Origin: Phycisphaerales bacterium
GTDB taxonomy: Bacteria > Planctomycetota > Phycisphaerae > Phycisphaerales > SM1A02
Direction of reading: 5' to 3'
DNA length: 64,000 nt
Assembly (NCBI GenBank): GCA_029246705.1
Contig: JAQWMQ010000030.1
Span: 1 to 64,000 of the forward strand
Below the pieces are notes generated by a model. That model did not search any database. It was not told where the DNA came from and worked only from the letters and a program-made list of their open reading frames with translations. Of the stretch, positions 48,611 through 56,657 are shown piece by piece (the first letter of the stretch is position 1; the number at the start of each line of letters is the position of its first letter). The position numbers and the translations under genes are program-made.

Positions 48611-49591
48611 ATGAGCAAGCGAGACTATTACGACATCCTGGATGTCTCCAAGGGCGCGACCGCCGACGAGATTCGAACCGCACATCGGCGGCTGGTTCGC
48701 AAGCTGCACCCCGACGTCAACAAGGAAAGTGACGCCTCCGAGAGATTTGCAGAGGTGCAGGAGGCCTACGACGTCCTCTCGGACGAAGAGAAGCGATCAC
48801 GCTACGACCAGCTCGGCCATGCCGGTGTCTCCGGGCATCCCGGCGCTGGAGCCCAGCCCGGAGGTGGCGCCTGGAGTGATGTCGATCCGGAGACCTTCGA
48901 GAGCATCTTCGGGGACTTCTTCCGCGGTCGAGGCGGAGGAGGACCGAGTCAGGGTGATTTCGGCGGAGGTGGAGGGTATGACTTCGGTGGTTTCTCCGGC
49001 GGCGGGGGGCAGAGGCAGCCCCGGCAACGACGAGGCGCGGACCTTGAACACGAGATCACTGTTCCCTTCATGACCGCTGCAGTTGGTGGCACCGAGACCA
49101 TCCGACTTGCAGGCGGTGACGGTTCGGTTCAATCGATCGAGGTGAAGGTTCCGGCAGGCATCTCGACCGGAGCGACTCTCAGGGTTCGTGGCAAGGGCAA
49201 TCCCGGCGCCGCCGGAGGTGCTTCCGGTGACCTGAGACTTCGTGTCCAGGTCGGTCCGCATCCATGGTTCCGCCGAGAAGGTCTCGATCTCTTCCTCGAC
49301 CTGCCCATATCGATTGCGGAAGCCGCACTTGGTGCTTCGATCCAGCTTCCACTGCTGAAGGGTTCGGTCACCGTTCGGGTTCCCCAGGCCACTTCCAGCG
49401 GTGCCAAGCTGCGAGTTCCCGGCAAGGGGATCACCGACTCCGGTGGCAAGGCGGGGGACTTCTTCGCCCTGATCTCCATCTCGGCTCCACCGGATCTCTC
49501 GGAGGCGAATCGCGAGCAGCTCGAGGGCATGCTGACGTCGCTTCCCGATCCCCGTTCGGGGCTTTCATGGGTTGAAGTCCCGGATTCCTGA
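48611..49591 (+). CDS. DnaJ/CbpA-type J-domain cochaperone
   Basis: 326 residues. The J domain begins RDYYDILDVSKGATADEIRT with HPD at residues 33-35. A Gly/Phe-rich linker follows (residues about 80-140), then the two C-terminal substrate-binding beta domains (DLEHEITVPFMTAAVGGTET, KVPAGISTGATLRVRGKG, DLRLRVQVGPHPWFRREG). The four CxxCxGxG zinc repeats of type I DnaJ are missing, so this is a type II (CbpA/DnaJ2) protein that stimulates an Hsp70. No dnaK is near. It has its own promoter with the -10/inverted-repeat arrangement. Confidence 0.94.
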   Translation: MSKRDYYDILDVSKGATADEIRTAHRRLVRKLHPDVNKESDASERFAEVQEAYDVLSDEEKRSRYDQLGHAGVSGHPGAGAQPGGGAWSDVDPETFESIFGDFFRGRGGGGPSQGDFGGGGGYDFGGFSGGGGQRQPRQRRGADLEHEITVPFMTAAVGGTETIRLAGGDGSVQSIEVKVPAGISTGATLRVRGKGNPGAAGGASGDLRLRVQVGPHPWFRREGLDLFLDLPISIAEAALGASIQLPLLKGSVTVRVPQATSSGAKLRVPGKGITDSGGKAGDFFALISISAPPDLSEANREQLEGMLTSLPDPRSGLSWVEVPDS

Positions 49592-49651
49592 TCAACCACT
49601 CGCCAAGCTGCCGATCGAACCTGTAGTCAGCGAGATCAAGGGTTTCACACG

Positions 49652-50599
49652 ATGAGCAAGAAACTGGCAAGGCCGAGACCCAATCGTGATTCCGAAAAGG
49701 ACCGTTCACGAGTCGTCTTCGTGCGGCAACCCGTGAAGCAGCTGCCCAGGGAGACCGGGCAGGACCATCTCTTTCGCTACATCTTCGTGACCTCTTCGGT
49801 GGTCATCGCCCTCGCGGCCTTTCTTGCCGCACTGGGTGCCATCGGCTCGACTCTCGGGTTCGAGAATGGCTTCGGGCTGCCCCGGCGCAGCATCGATGTT
49901 GCTCGCTCCTTCGTCGATGGCATCTCCATGATCGCCTTCATGCCCGACACCATTCTTCGAGCAGGAGAGGGCATCGTGCTCCTCCCGGTCCTTGGTTTCC
50001 TCTGGGTCGGCATCCCCTCGGCCATGCTCACGCTCGCTCGACCGAGGGTTCCGGGTGCACCCTTGCCGGATGCCGGTTCCCGCGCTCTTGCCTCGACCGG
50101 TGGCGCGATCGCATGCACGGTGGCGGTGGCCACTGCAGTCTGGTGCATGCTGTCCTGGCGCCAGGAGATCGTCACCTCCGACCCAGCGAGTTTTTCAGAC
50201 TACAACGGGTGGCGGGACAGTCTCGATATCGTGGCGGGTGCCGACATCTTCCTGTTCGTCGGTCTTGCCCTGTGGTGCGTGCTCGGTTTCCGACTGGGAC
50301 TTCCGCGCTGGGGTCGCGTGCTGACCTGCGTGACCCTGCTGATCTCGATCACCATGATGTTTGCCGCGATATCGGTCAGCTCCGGGATCATCAAGGGCCT
50401 TGATGCCCGACGCCCGGTGGTCGCCGGCAGTGGTTCGCTTCTTGTCGGGCAGGTCGGTTCCTCGCATCTTCTGCTGAACATCCACCCCGACAGGGTCACC
50501 AGCTCGCTTGATGCCGGCGATCTCGAATTCTCAGGGGTGTCCTCGTTGTCCAGGGAACTCGCCCTCGAGTCCGTTCAGACCGACGAGCCGCGTCCGTAG
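49652..50599 (+). CDS. Integral membrane protein of unknown function
   Basis: 315 residues with a basic disordered N-terminus (KKLARPRPNRDSEKDRSR) and about five transmembrane helices (FRYIFVTSSVVIALAAFLAA, IVLLPVLGFLWVGIPSAML, ALASTGGAIACTVAVATAVW, ADIFLFVGLALWCVLG, LTCVTLLISITMMFAAISV). The C-terminal 60 residues are soluble. I recognise no family. It follows dnaJ by 60 bases and overlaps the convergent PH-domain gene by 25 bases. Confidence 0.7.
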   Translation: MSKKLARPRPNRDSEKDRSRVVFVRQPVKQLPRETGQDHLFRYIFVTSSVVIALAAFLAALGAIGSTLGFENGFGLPRRSIDVARSFVDGISMIAFMPDTILRAGEGIVLLPVLGFLWVGIPSAMLTLARPRVPGAPLPDAGSRALASTGGAIACTVAVATAVWCMLSWRQEIVTSDPASFSDYNGWRDSLDIVAGADIFLFVGLALWCVLGFRLGLPRWGRVLTCVTLLISITMMFAAISVSSGIIKGLDARRPVVAGSGSLLVGQVGSSHLLLNIHPDRVTSSLDAGDLEFSGVSSLSRELALESVQTDEPRP

Positions 50600-51165
50600 C
50601 GTTCGATCGCCTGGAGGATCCTCCGGTGGGTGTCGATGGGATCCGAGATCATCTCCCAGATGACTTCGAAACCGTTGCTCCCGGCCGTCGCGAAGCCGAT
50701 GGTGCCAAGGCCAAGCAGTCTTTCGAGCAGTCGGGCGTAGATGGCGGAATGCTGGACTCTGCCCAGCGGCGCCTCGACGATCGACAGGAGTATCACGCCC
50801 CGTCGTCTCAGCACCCTGCGATCCGTGAGCACGTAGATTCGATTCGCCCAGTCGATGATCTTCCAGATCAACCTGATCATCAGGAGGCTCGCACAAGCTG
50901 GAAAGACCTGTGATTCGGGAATCACCACCGGGGACCAGGCCTGGTGACCGAGCCATGCGAAGAACAGTCCCCCAAGGAGGATCACGAGGTAGAAGCCCGC
51001 GCCATCCAGCAGTACGAACCACGGACTCGGCCTGAGGACCAGGAGCACCACCTCGTCCGACTGGAGCACCCGCTGCACCGAGTTGGAGGGGACGACGACG
51101 GCGGTGTCACCGAGTTCGCCTGCCGCATCGCCCGACAACCGGATCCCGTCCTTGGAGCCTTTCAT
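50575..51165 (-). CDS. Bacterial PH-domain (bPH2/DUF304) membrane protein
   Basis: 196 residues. Two transmembrane helices are seen (WFVLLDGAGFYLVILLGGLF and PACASLLMIRLIWKIIDW). They are followed by the YdbT-like bacterial PH segment: NRIYVLTDRRVLRRRGVI ... SIVEAPLGRVQHSAIYARLL, with ERLLGLGTIGFATAG. These proteins sit at the inner membrane with the PH-like fold in the cytoplasm; their ligand is unknown. ATGA overlap with hpt upstream suggests one transcript. Confidence 0.8.
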   Translation of the reverse strand: MKGSKDGIRLSGDAAGELGDTAVVVPSNSVQRVLQSDEVVLLVLRPSPWFVLLDGAGFYLVILLGGLFFAWLGHQAWSPVVIPESQVFPACASLLMIRLIWKIIDWANRIYVLTDRRVLRRRGVILLSIVEAPLGRVQHSAIYARLLERLLGLGTIGFATAGSNGFEVIWEMISDPIDTHRRILQAIERYGRGSSV

Positions 51166-51743
51166 CCGGAATCTTCCTTGTTGATCATGTCGGACGGAAG
51201 CGTTCCGATGAACGGCAGGTTCCGGTAGAGGCCGTCGTAGTCCAGTCCGTAGCCCACCACGAACTTGTCCGGGATGTCGAACCCTGCATATTCACACACC
51301 GCAGAGGCGTCATGGTCGACGTTCTTTCTCAGCAGGACGCAGGCACGAACCGAACTGGGTTCCACGGCCTTGATCAATCTCCTGAGGACCGCGAGGGTGC
51401 CTCCTGAATCCAGGATGTCGTCGATGATCACCACGTGGGTGCCGCGCAACGCATCGGGGATGGGTGTCTGCAGTCTTGCGCCGCGACTTCGGGTGCTCGA
51501 TCCCGGATAGCTCTGCACCGTCACCGGTGCGATTCGAACCGGTCGTTGCATGTGTCGAATGAGGTCCGATGTGAACAGCATCGAACCCGTCATCACCGGA
51601 ACCAGCGTGACCTCGCCCTCGAGTTGGTCGAGATCCTTCTCCAGCCTGCTGGCGAGGTCGACGACCCGCTCGGCGATCTTCTGCTCGTCGATGAGGACCT
51701 TGATCTCCCCCGGGAATTCAGTTGCAGTGGTGGTCTTGCTCAT
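51162..51743 (-). CDS. hpt: Hypoxanthine phosphoribosyltransferase
   Basis: A purine-salvage enzyme forming IMP or GMP from the base and PRPP, 193 residues. The PRPP-binding signature is HVVIIDDILDSGGTLAVL. VPVMTGSMLFTSDLIRHM and KFVVGYGLDYDGLYRNLPFI are also conserved in HPRT. ATG 51743 is preferred to GTG 51746. The stop overlaps the PH-domain gene by 4 bases. It lies 50 bases downstream of the EIIA gene. Confidence 0.95.
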   Translation of the reverse strand: MSKTTTATEFPGEIKVLIDEQKIAERVVDLASRLEKDLDQLEGEVTLVPVMTGSMLFTSDLIRHMQRPVRIAPVTVQSYPGSSTRSRGARLQTPIPDALRGTHVVIIDDILDSGGTLAVLRRLIKAVEPSSVRACVLLRKNVDHDASAVCEYAGFDIPDKFVVGYGLDYDGLYRNLPFIGTLPSDMINKEDSG

Positions 51744-51793
51744 CACGCGTTCCAGTGGTTCGAGTGAGGTGTGGTCTCTGCCGGAAACTCGGA

Positions 51794-52273
51794 TCAGTCC
51801 TGGAGTCCCTTGATGTGGTCGTAGAGTTCTTGCGCGCTGTCCGTGTTGAACGCGGTCTTCCTGAAATCCTCGTCCTTCATGAGTCGGCTGATCCGACCCA
51901 GGGCCTGGATGTGTTCGGCGATCTTGTCGGATGGGGAAAGCAGCAGGGCGAGCAGCTTCACCGGTTGGCCATCGATCGAATCGAAATCGATCGGTTCCGC
52001 CGGAACGCCTATGGCAAGCACGAGTCGGCTGATCTTGGTGCTCTTGCCGTGCGGAATCGCGAAGCCCTCGCCGATTCCCGTGGAGCGCTGGTTCTCCCGT
52101 TCCCAGACCACGTGCTTCATTTCAACCGGGTCGGTGATGTGCCCGTGTTCTGCAAGCACGTCGATCAGGCCGTCGATCGCTTCCTGCTTGTTCGACACCT
52201 CGAAGGGGACCTTGATCGACTTCGGGGAGAGGATGTCGAGGATGGTGGTGGCTTCGGATGAGGATGCGCTCAT
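51794..52273 (-). CDS. PTS EIIA (fructose/nitrogen-type) protein
   Basis: 159 residues of the mannitol/fructose-specific EIIA family, closest in design to the regulatory EIIA-Ntr (PtsN). The phospho-accepting histidine is His75 in GIGEGFAIPHGKS. LVLAIGVPAEPIDFDSIDGQ and LLALLLSPSDKIAEHIQALG are typical. No EIIB or EIIC is near, so it is likely regulatory instead of a sugar transporter part. The ATG 52273 is used; an ATG at 52345 would add 24 residues that do not fit. Confidence 0.88.
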   Translation of the reverse strand: MSASSSEATTILDILSPKSIKVPFEVSNKQEAIDGLIDVLAEHGHITDPVEMKHVVWERENQRSTGIGEGFAIPHGKSTKISRLVLAIGVPAEPIDFDSIDGQPVKLLALLLSPSDKIAEHIQALGRISRLMKDEDFRKTAFNTDSAQELYDHIKGLQD

Positions 52274-52341
52274 GTTGATCTGCCCGTTTTCTGGAAACAA
52301 GGGATGGTATCGAGTTTTCATGTCCGCCGGATACCGGCGGA

Positions 52342-54417
52342 TCAACCCTTGTTCGACCAGTTTCCCAGGAGCGTCGCCAGATCAGCGCCGGTGATGATGA
52401 GGTCACCATCGAGGTCCAGTATCACGTCGGTCTCGCCCCAGGCTCCCAGCAGGCGGGTGAGGTCCGCTCCGTCGACCAGACCGTTGTCGTCGTAGTCGCC
52501 CGGGAGATCGTCCTCGATCTCTTCCGCCTGGGTGTAGATCAGCACCGAATACGGTCCGATCGGAACGATCGCACTGTTGTCCAGTCCATCGTACGGCGTC
52601 GGTTCCGCGGTGACGTCATAGCCGGGCGTGTTCTCGAATTCGGGGTCGTACTCGATGGCATCGGAGTTGAACACGAGGTTCCAGTCACCTGCCTGCGGCA
52701 TGCCGATGCGGTAGTCCACCCAGGTGTTGTTGGAGAAGTTCGCCACGATCACCACGTCGTCGCCCTCGCCTCCCTGGTCCCATCGGTGGTAGGCGATCAT
52801 CTTGTCGGTGTCATTGACGTGGAACACGTTGATGTTCGGTCCCGACAGGCCTGCGGTCACTCCGGTCTGGTTCCGTCTCAGGTGGATCAGTCTCCTGTAG
52901 AGGCGGTGGATGCCGGGATAGTCCGTCAGTCGGTTCCAGTCCTGGGGAACGTCGTCACGGAACCACTCATCCTCGTAGAGTTCCTGCCCCTGGAAGAGCA
53001 TCGGGATCCCCGGGGCGGTGAAGACCAGTGCGGCTGCGAGGGTCGAGCGTTTCTTCGAGTACCAGCTGTCCGCATTGCCGGGCCAGATCTCCTCCGGGAC
53101 CCTCGCTTTCCCGTTGGCGACCTCGTCGTGACTTTCCGTGTAGATGACGCGACTGGTCGCCACTCCGTTGTACATGCTGGCAAGGGCGTCCCTGACCAGC
53201 CACATGTTCCGGTCGTGGTCGAACGGAGCCTCGACGGCGGTGCGGACGGGGTAGAAGAAACCCGGGTCCCACTGTGAATCGAACCCTGCTCCACCGGTGG
53301 CCGTGGGGCGGGTGATCCATTCGTTGAGGTCCATGTCCTCGGCGATCATGATCTTGCCGGGGAACTTCGCATCGGTCTCGTCATTGGCGTTCTGGAGGAA
53401 GGACCAGCCTTCGGGAAGCGACCAGCTCGGTGGTGAGGCGAACCGGATGTACTTGGTGCCATCGACACGTGCCCCGTCGAAGCGGAACTCATCGAACCAG
53501 TATTCGATGTTGTCCTGCATCCAGCTGCGGACCTCGTCGTTGCCGAAGTCCGGACGCGTGTCACCCCAGGGCGTGTTGGCTCGATCATCGTTGTAGAAGT
53601 AGATGCCACCCCGGCCGTCGATGTTCCAACCGTCGTACTGCCAGGTCGCGATGTCATTGGGGCCGATGTGGCTGTAGACGAGATCGCAGATGACCGCCAC
53701 GTCTCGTGCGTGTGCTTCATCGATGAAGGCCTTGAGATCCTCGGGATCCCCGTAGGCCGATTCAACGGCGTAGATGTGGCTCGGGTTGTAGCCCCAGGAC
53801 CGGCTCCCGGGGAATTCCTGGATGGGCATCAGTTCGATGGTGTTGATGCCGAGGTCCGCCAGGTAGTCGAGTCTGTCGATCGCCTTCTGGAAGGTTCCGT
53901 CCGCCGGCCCTTCCGCCTCGGCCGCGAATGTTCCGAGATGCATCTCGTAGATGACCATCTCGTTGAACGCCGGTGGCTGGAAGTCGTCCACCTGCCATTC
54001 GTATTCTGAATGATCATGCACCACCGACACACCGGCGGAGTTGGTCATCTTGAATGCGCGCGGGTCGTTTCGCCAGAGAAGATCGCCGTCGTTGCGGATG
54101 GCGAACTGGTACTGCGAACCGTCCTGTACGAGTGGGACGTCGACCGACCAGTATCCATCACCCTCGTCGTGAAGTGGTCGGCTGGTGCTGTTCCAGAAGT
54201 TGAACGTGCCGGCGACATGAACACTGTCCGCATTCGGAGCCCAGGTCCTGAAGGTCACGCCTGAACCGGTCTCATCTGAATAGGGAAAGGCACCAATACC
54301 GACGTACTCGGAGGCTTCGTCCCCGGATGCCAGCACCGGGCACAGTGAAAGCCCGATCGCAGTGATGGTGACTCGACATGCCGTCGAGACTTCTCGATGT
54401 GAATGAAGGCTCTTCAT
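52342..54417 (-). CDS. Secreted GH13 (GlgB/TreZ-like) glucan-active enzyme with dockerin-like end
   Basis: 691 residues. Signal-type N-terminus (VTITAIGLSLCPVLASG). A CBM48 domain is at about 50-140 (GVTFRTWAPNADSVHVAGTF). The GH13 barrel holds the nucleophile Asp319 in DGARVDGTKYIRF, acid/base Glu360 in KIMIAEDMD and Asp431 in TESHDEVANGK. The overall order and IYEMHLGTFAAEAEG match branching or trehalohydrolase-type enzymes, which are normally cytoplasmic. The C-terminus has the two dockerin-like loops (DYDDNGLVDGADLTRLLGAW, DLDGDLIITGADLATLLGNW). It should act on alpha-glucans outside the cell. TATTCT (54430-54425) ends 7 bases before the ATG. Confidence 0.92.
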   Translation of the reverse strand: MKSLHSHREVSTACRVTITAIGLSLCPVLASGDEASEYVGIGAFPYSDETGSGVTFRTWAPNADSVHVAGTFNFWNSTSRPLHDEGDGYWSVDVPLVQDGSQYQFAIRNDGDLLWRNDPRAFKMTNSAGVSVVHDHSEYEWQVDDFQPPAFNEMVIYEMHLGTFAAEAEGPADGTFQKAIDRLDYLADLGINTIELMPIQEFPGSRSWGYNPSHIYAVESAYGDPEDLKAFIDEAHARDVAVICDLVYSHIGPNDIATWQYDGWNIDGRGGIYFYNDDRANTPWGDTRPDFGNDEVRSWMQDNIEYWFDEFRFDGARVDGTKYIRFASPPSWSLPEGWSFLQNANDETDAKFPGKIMIAEDMDLNEWITRPTATGGAGFDSQWDPGFFYPVRTAVEAPFDHDRNMWLVRDALASMYNGVATSRVIYTESHDEVANGKARVPEEIWPGNADSWYSKKRSTLAAALVFTAPGIPMLFQGQELYEDEWFRDDVPQDWNRLTDYPGIHRLYRRLIHLRRNQTGVTAGLSGPNINVFHVNDTDKMIAYHRWDQGGEGDDVVIVANFSNNTWVDYRIGMPQAGDWNLVFNSDAIEYDPEFENTPGYDVTAEPTPYDGLDNSAIVPIGPYSVLIYTQAEEIEDDLPGDYDDNGLVDGADLTRLLGAWGETDVILDLDGDLIITGADLATLLGNWSNKG

Positions 54418-54556
54418 CGTTGACAGAATACCCCGAAACGGACATGTCGGGCCCTTTATTCATCCGTTTTAAGGTCACCAAGGAAGCATGTTTCTTATCG
54501 GTTGAAGCCATGGAAGCATATCAGTGCTCAAAACGATCTGAAGCCCTTGTTTCTTC

Positions 54557-54585
54557 TTGTCATATTTTTATCCTCGCCCTATTCT
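54557..54585 (+). promoter_or_regulatory. Strong promoter of the 54661 gene
   Basis: TTGTCA (54557-54562), a 17-base spacer and TATTCT (54580-54585). The region 54418-54660 is AT-rich compared with its surroundings and holds no other gene. Confidence 0.6.
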
Positions 54586-54586
54586 T

Positions 54587-54614
54587 GGGATTGCTCGAAA
54601 GCTCGGGCAATCCC
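54587..54614 (+). promoter_or_regulatory. 12-bp inverted repeat at the 5' end of the 54661 transcript
   Basis: GGGATTGCTCGA (54587-54598) pairs with TCGGGCAATCCC (54603-54614) over 12 bp with one G-T pair and a 4-base loop. It starts one base after the -10 hexamer, so the mRNA would begin inside its left arm. Confidence 0.5.
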
Positions 54615-54660
54615 CCTCCTGGCACGGTCAGGGCACTTACAGAAAAGACACGGAAGACCA

Positions 54661-56523
54661 ATGATCAAGAACACCATCGAATGGTTTTTAGCACCCGTTT
54701 CCCTGGCACTGCTCGCGAGCTTCGCGAACGCCCAGGTCGATGGTTCACTTGATGCCGGCTATCCCGCTACCCCTCTTGCAGTCCAGGACACCGGGACGTC
54801 CTTCGGTGACAACGACGATCCGGATCCGCTCGGGTCGAACGGTTCCGAACTCGACGTCCTTCATGCGTACGTCACGGAGACGGATCTGCATGTCTTCATC
54901 GGGGGCAACCTCGGCAACAGCTACGAGAAGTTCGAGCTCTTCGTCGATGCCTTCGATGGCGGTCAGAACACCATTCGCTTCGACAATGCCGACGTCGACT
55001 ACAACGCCCTCGGCAGGATGGGTGGCGGGCCTTTCGTCGGCGGCGCGCTCGTCTTCGATCAGGAGTTCTCCCCGGATTTCTACCTGACCTGCGCGATCGG
55101 CGGTGAGCCCCTCGCGCTCTTCGCGAGTGCGGCGACGATGCCGACCGATGGTGGTGGGGTGGGGGTCTTCCTCGGTTCAAGCACGGATAATCCCAATGGG
55201 TCGGGTGGCATCCTCAGCGACTCCGGCATCCAGGTCGCCGTCGACAACTCGAACATCGATGGAGTCGGAGCCGGTGACGGTTCGGATGACGGTTCCGGAG
55301 TCGAGAGCGGCATCGAGATCATGATTCCACTTGCCATCCTTCCCGGTCTGTACACCCCGGGTGACGGCATGAAGCTGCTTGCCTTCATCAACGATCCCGA
55401 TCACGGCTTCGCCTCGAACCAGTTCATGAGTGGTCTTGGCGGATCATCCAATCTCGGAGAGGTTCGACGGGTCGATCTCAGCCAGGTTCCCGGTTGTCAG
55501 TTCGTCGTCCTCGATGGCGATCCCGGTGGGTACCCATGTGCACCCGGTGATGGCGGTGGCGACGCACCCGGCGAGCCGAACGTGGTCATGGACGGCATCG
55601 TCGATGGCGCCTACGAGATGGCTGTCGGCATCCAGGACACCATGACGAACTTCGGTGATGCCTCGATCGGTCTTTCGGACTTCTGCGACGGATCCGAGAT
55701 CGATGCGATCCACGGAATGATCGACGAGGAACGGCTGAACCTGTTCGTGGCTGGCAACGTGCAGAGCAACTACAACCACCTCGAGGTCTTCATCGACTTC
55801 ACGGATGGCGGCCAGCAGCAGGTTCGCGGCGACAATCCCGGAACCAACTTCAACGCCCTCGGACGGATGGGCGATGACGGAACCGGCAACGGTCTTCGTT
55901 TCGATGACGGGTTCGCGGCCGATGTCTACTTCGAATTCAATTGCGGAGGCGAGAAGGACTTCGGATTCTACGCATCAGCCACCCAGATGCTCACCGACGG
56001 TGGTGGTATCGGGCTCGAGCTGGGGGGTGCGGGGTCCGGCGAAGTCCTCTCGAACTTCAACGGCATGCAATGTGCCGTCAACAACAGCAATGTCGGGGGC
56101 GTCATCGGTGGCATCGATCTCGACGACGGCAGCGGCGTGATCTCGGGCGTCGAGATCTCCATTCCCCTGGAGCGACTTGAAGGCTACGCCGGCGGCGACA
56201 TCCGGGTCTGTGCGTTCATCAACTCGAACGATCATGGATACATGTCCAACCAGGTCATCGGCGGAATCGGTGGAGGAGACAACCTCCAGGATCCGAGGCT
56301 CGTGGACTTCGCGGCCATCGAGGGCGACCAGTTCGTGGTCATCCAGGTGAGTGGCAGCGACTGCCCCGGCGACCTTGACGGCAACGGCACCGTCGATGGT
56401 GCCGATCTCACGATCCTGCTCGGCAACTGGGGTGGCATGAGCGACGGCGACCTCGACGGCAACGGTTCCGTCGACGGTGCGGACCTCACGATCCTGCTCG
56501 GCAACTGGGGCTTGTGTTCCTGA
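54661..56523 (+). CDS. Secreted tandem-domain protein with dockerin-like end
   Basis: 620 residues from ATG 54661. Signal peptide: APVSLALLASFANA. Two homologous domains of about 270 residues follow. The first starts SLDAGYPATPLAVQDTGTSF and the second GIVDGAYEMAVGIQDTMTNF; both contain E-L/I-D-x-x-H, a GNLGNSYEKFELFVDAFDGG/GNVQSNYNHLEVFIDFTDGG strand pair, NALGRMG, and a late NDPDHGFASNQ/NSNDHGYMSNQ block. They resemble CBM9/DOMON-like beta sandwiches common in planctomycetes. The C-terminus is two near-identical dockerin loops (DLDGNGTVDGADLTILLGNW). The function is unknown; sugar or surface binding is plausible. Confidence 0.85.
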   Translation: MIKNTIEWFLAPVSLALLASFANAQVDGSLDAGYPATPLAVQDTGTSFGDNDDPDPLGSNGSELDVLHAYVTETDLHVFIGGNLGNSYEKFELFVDAFDGGQNTIRFDNADVDYNALGRMGGGPFVGGALVFDQEFSPDFYLTCAIGGEPLALFASAATMPTDGGGVGVFLGSSTDNPNGSGGILSDSGIQVAVDNSNIDGVGAGDGSDDGSGVESGIEIMIPLAILPGLYTPGDGMKLLAFINDPDHGFASNQFMSGLGGSSNLGEVRRVDLSQVPGCQFVVLDGDPGGYPCAPGDGGGDAPGEPNVVMDGIVDGAYEMAVGIQDTMTNFGDASIGLSDFCDGSEIDAIHGMIDEERLNLFVAGNVQSNYNHLEVFIDFTDGGQQQVRGDNPGTNFNALGRMGDDGTGNGLRFDDGFAADVYFEFNCGGEKDFGFYASATQMLTDGGGIGLELGGAGSGEVLSNFNGMQCAVNNSNVGGVIGGIDLDDGSGVISGVEISIPLERLEGYAGGDIRVCAFINSNDHGYMSNQVIGGIGGGDNLQDPRLVDFAAIEGDQFVVIQVSGSDCPGDLDGNGTVDGADLTILLGNWGGMSDGDLDGNGSVDGADLTILLGNWGLCS

Positions 56524-56549
56524 GCAACCGCTCGATTCACCACGACAAG

Positions 56550-56579
56550 AACGACCCTCGGCATGCACCGAGGGTCGTT
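56550..56579 (+). terminator. Intrinsic terminator of the 54661 gene
   Basis: A 12-bp perfect stem: AACGACCCTCGG (56550-56561), loop CATGCA, CCGAGGGTCGTT (56568-56579), running into TT. It starts 26 bases after the stop codon. Confidence 0.85.
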
Positions 56580-56657
56580 TTCATTCCATGAGGGCGTACC
56601 CTCAGGGGTGATCACCTGGTCGACGAGGGCGGTATCCGGTCCCGTCGAAGGCCGGGG

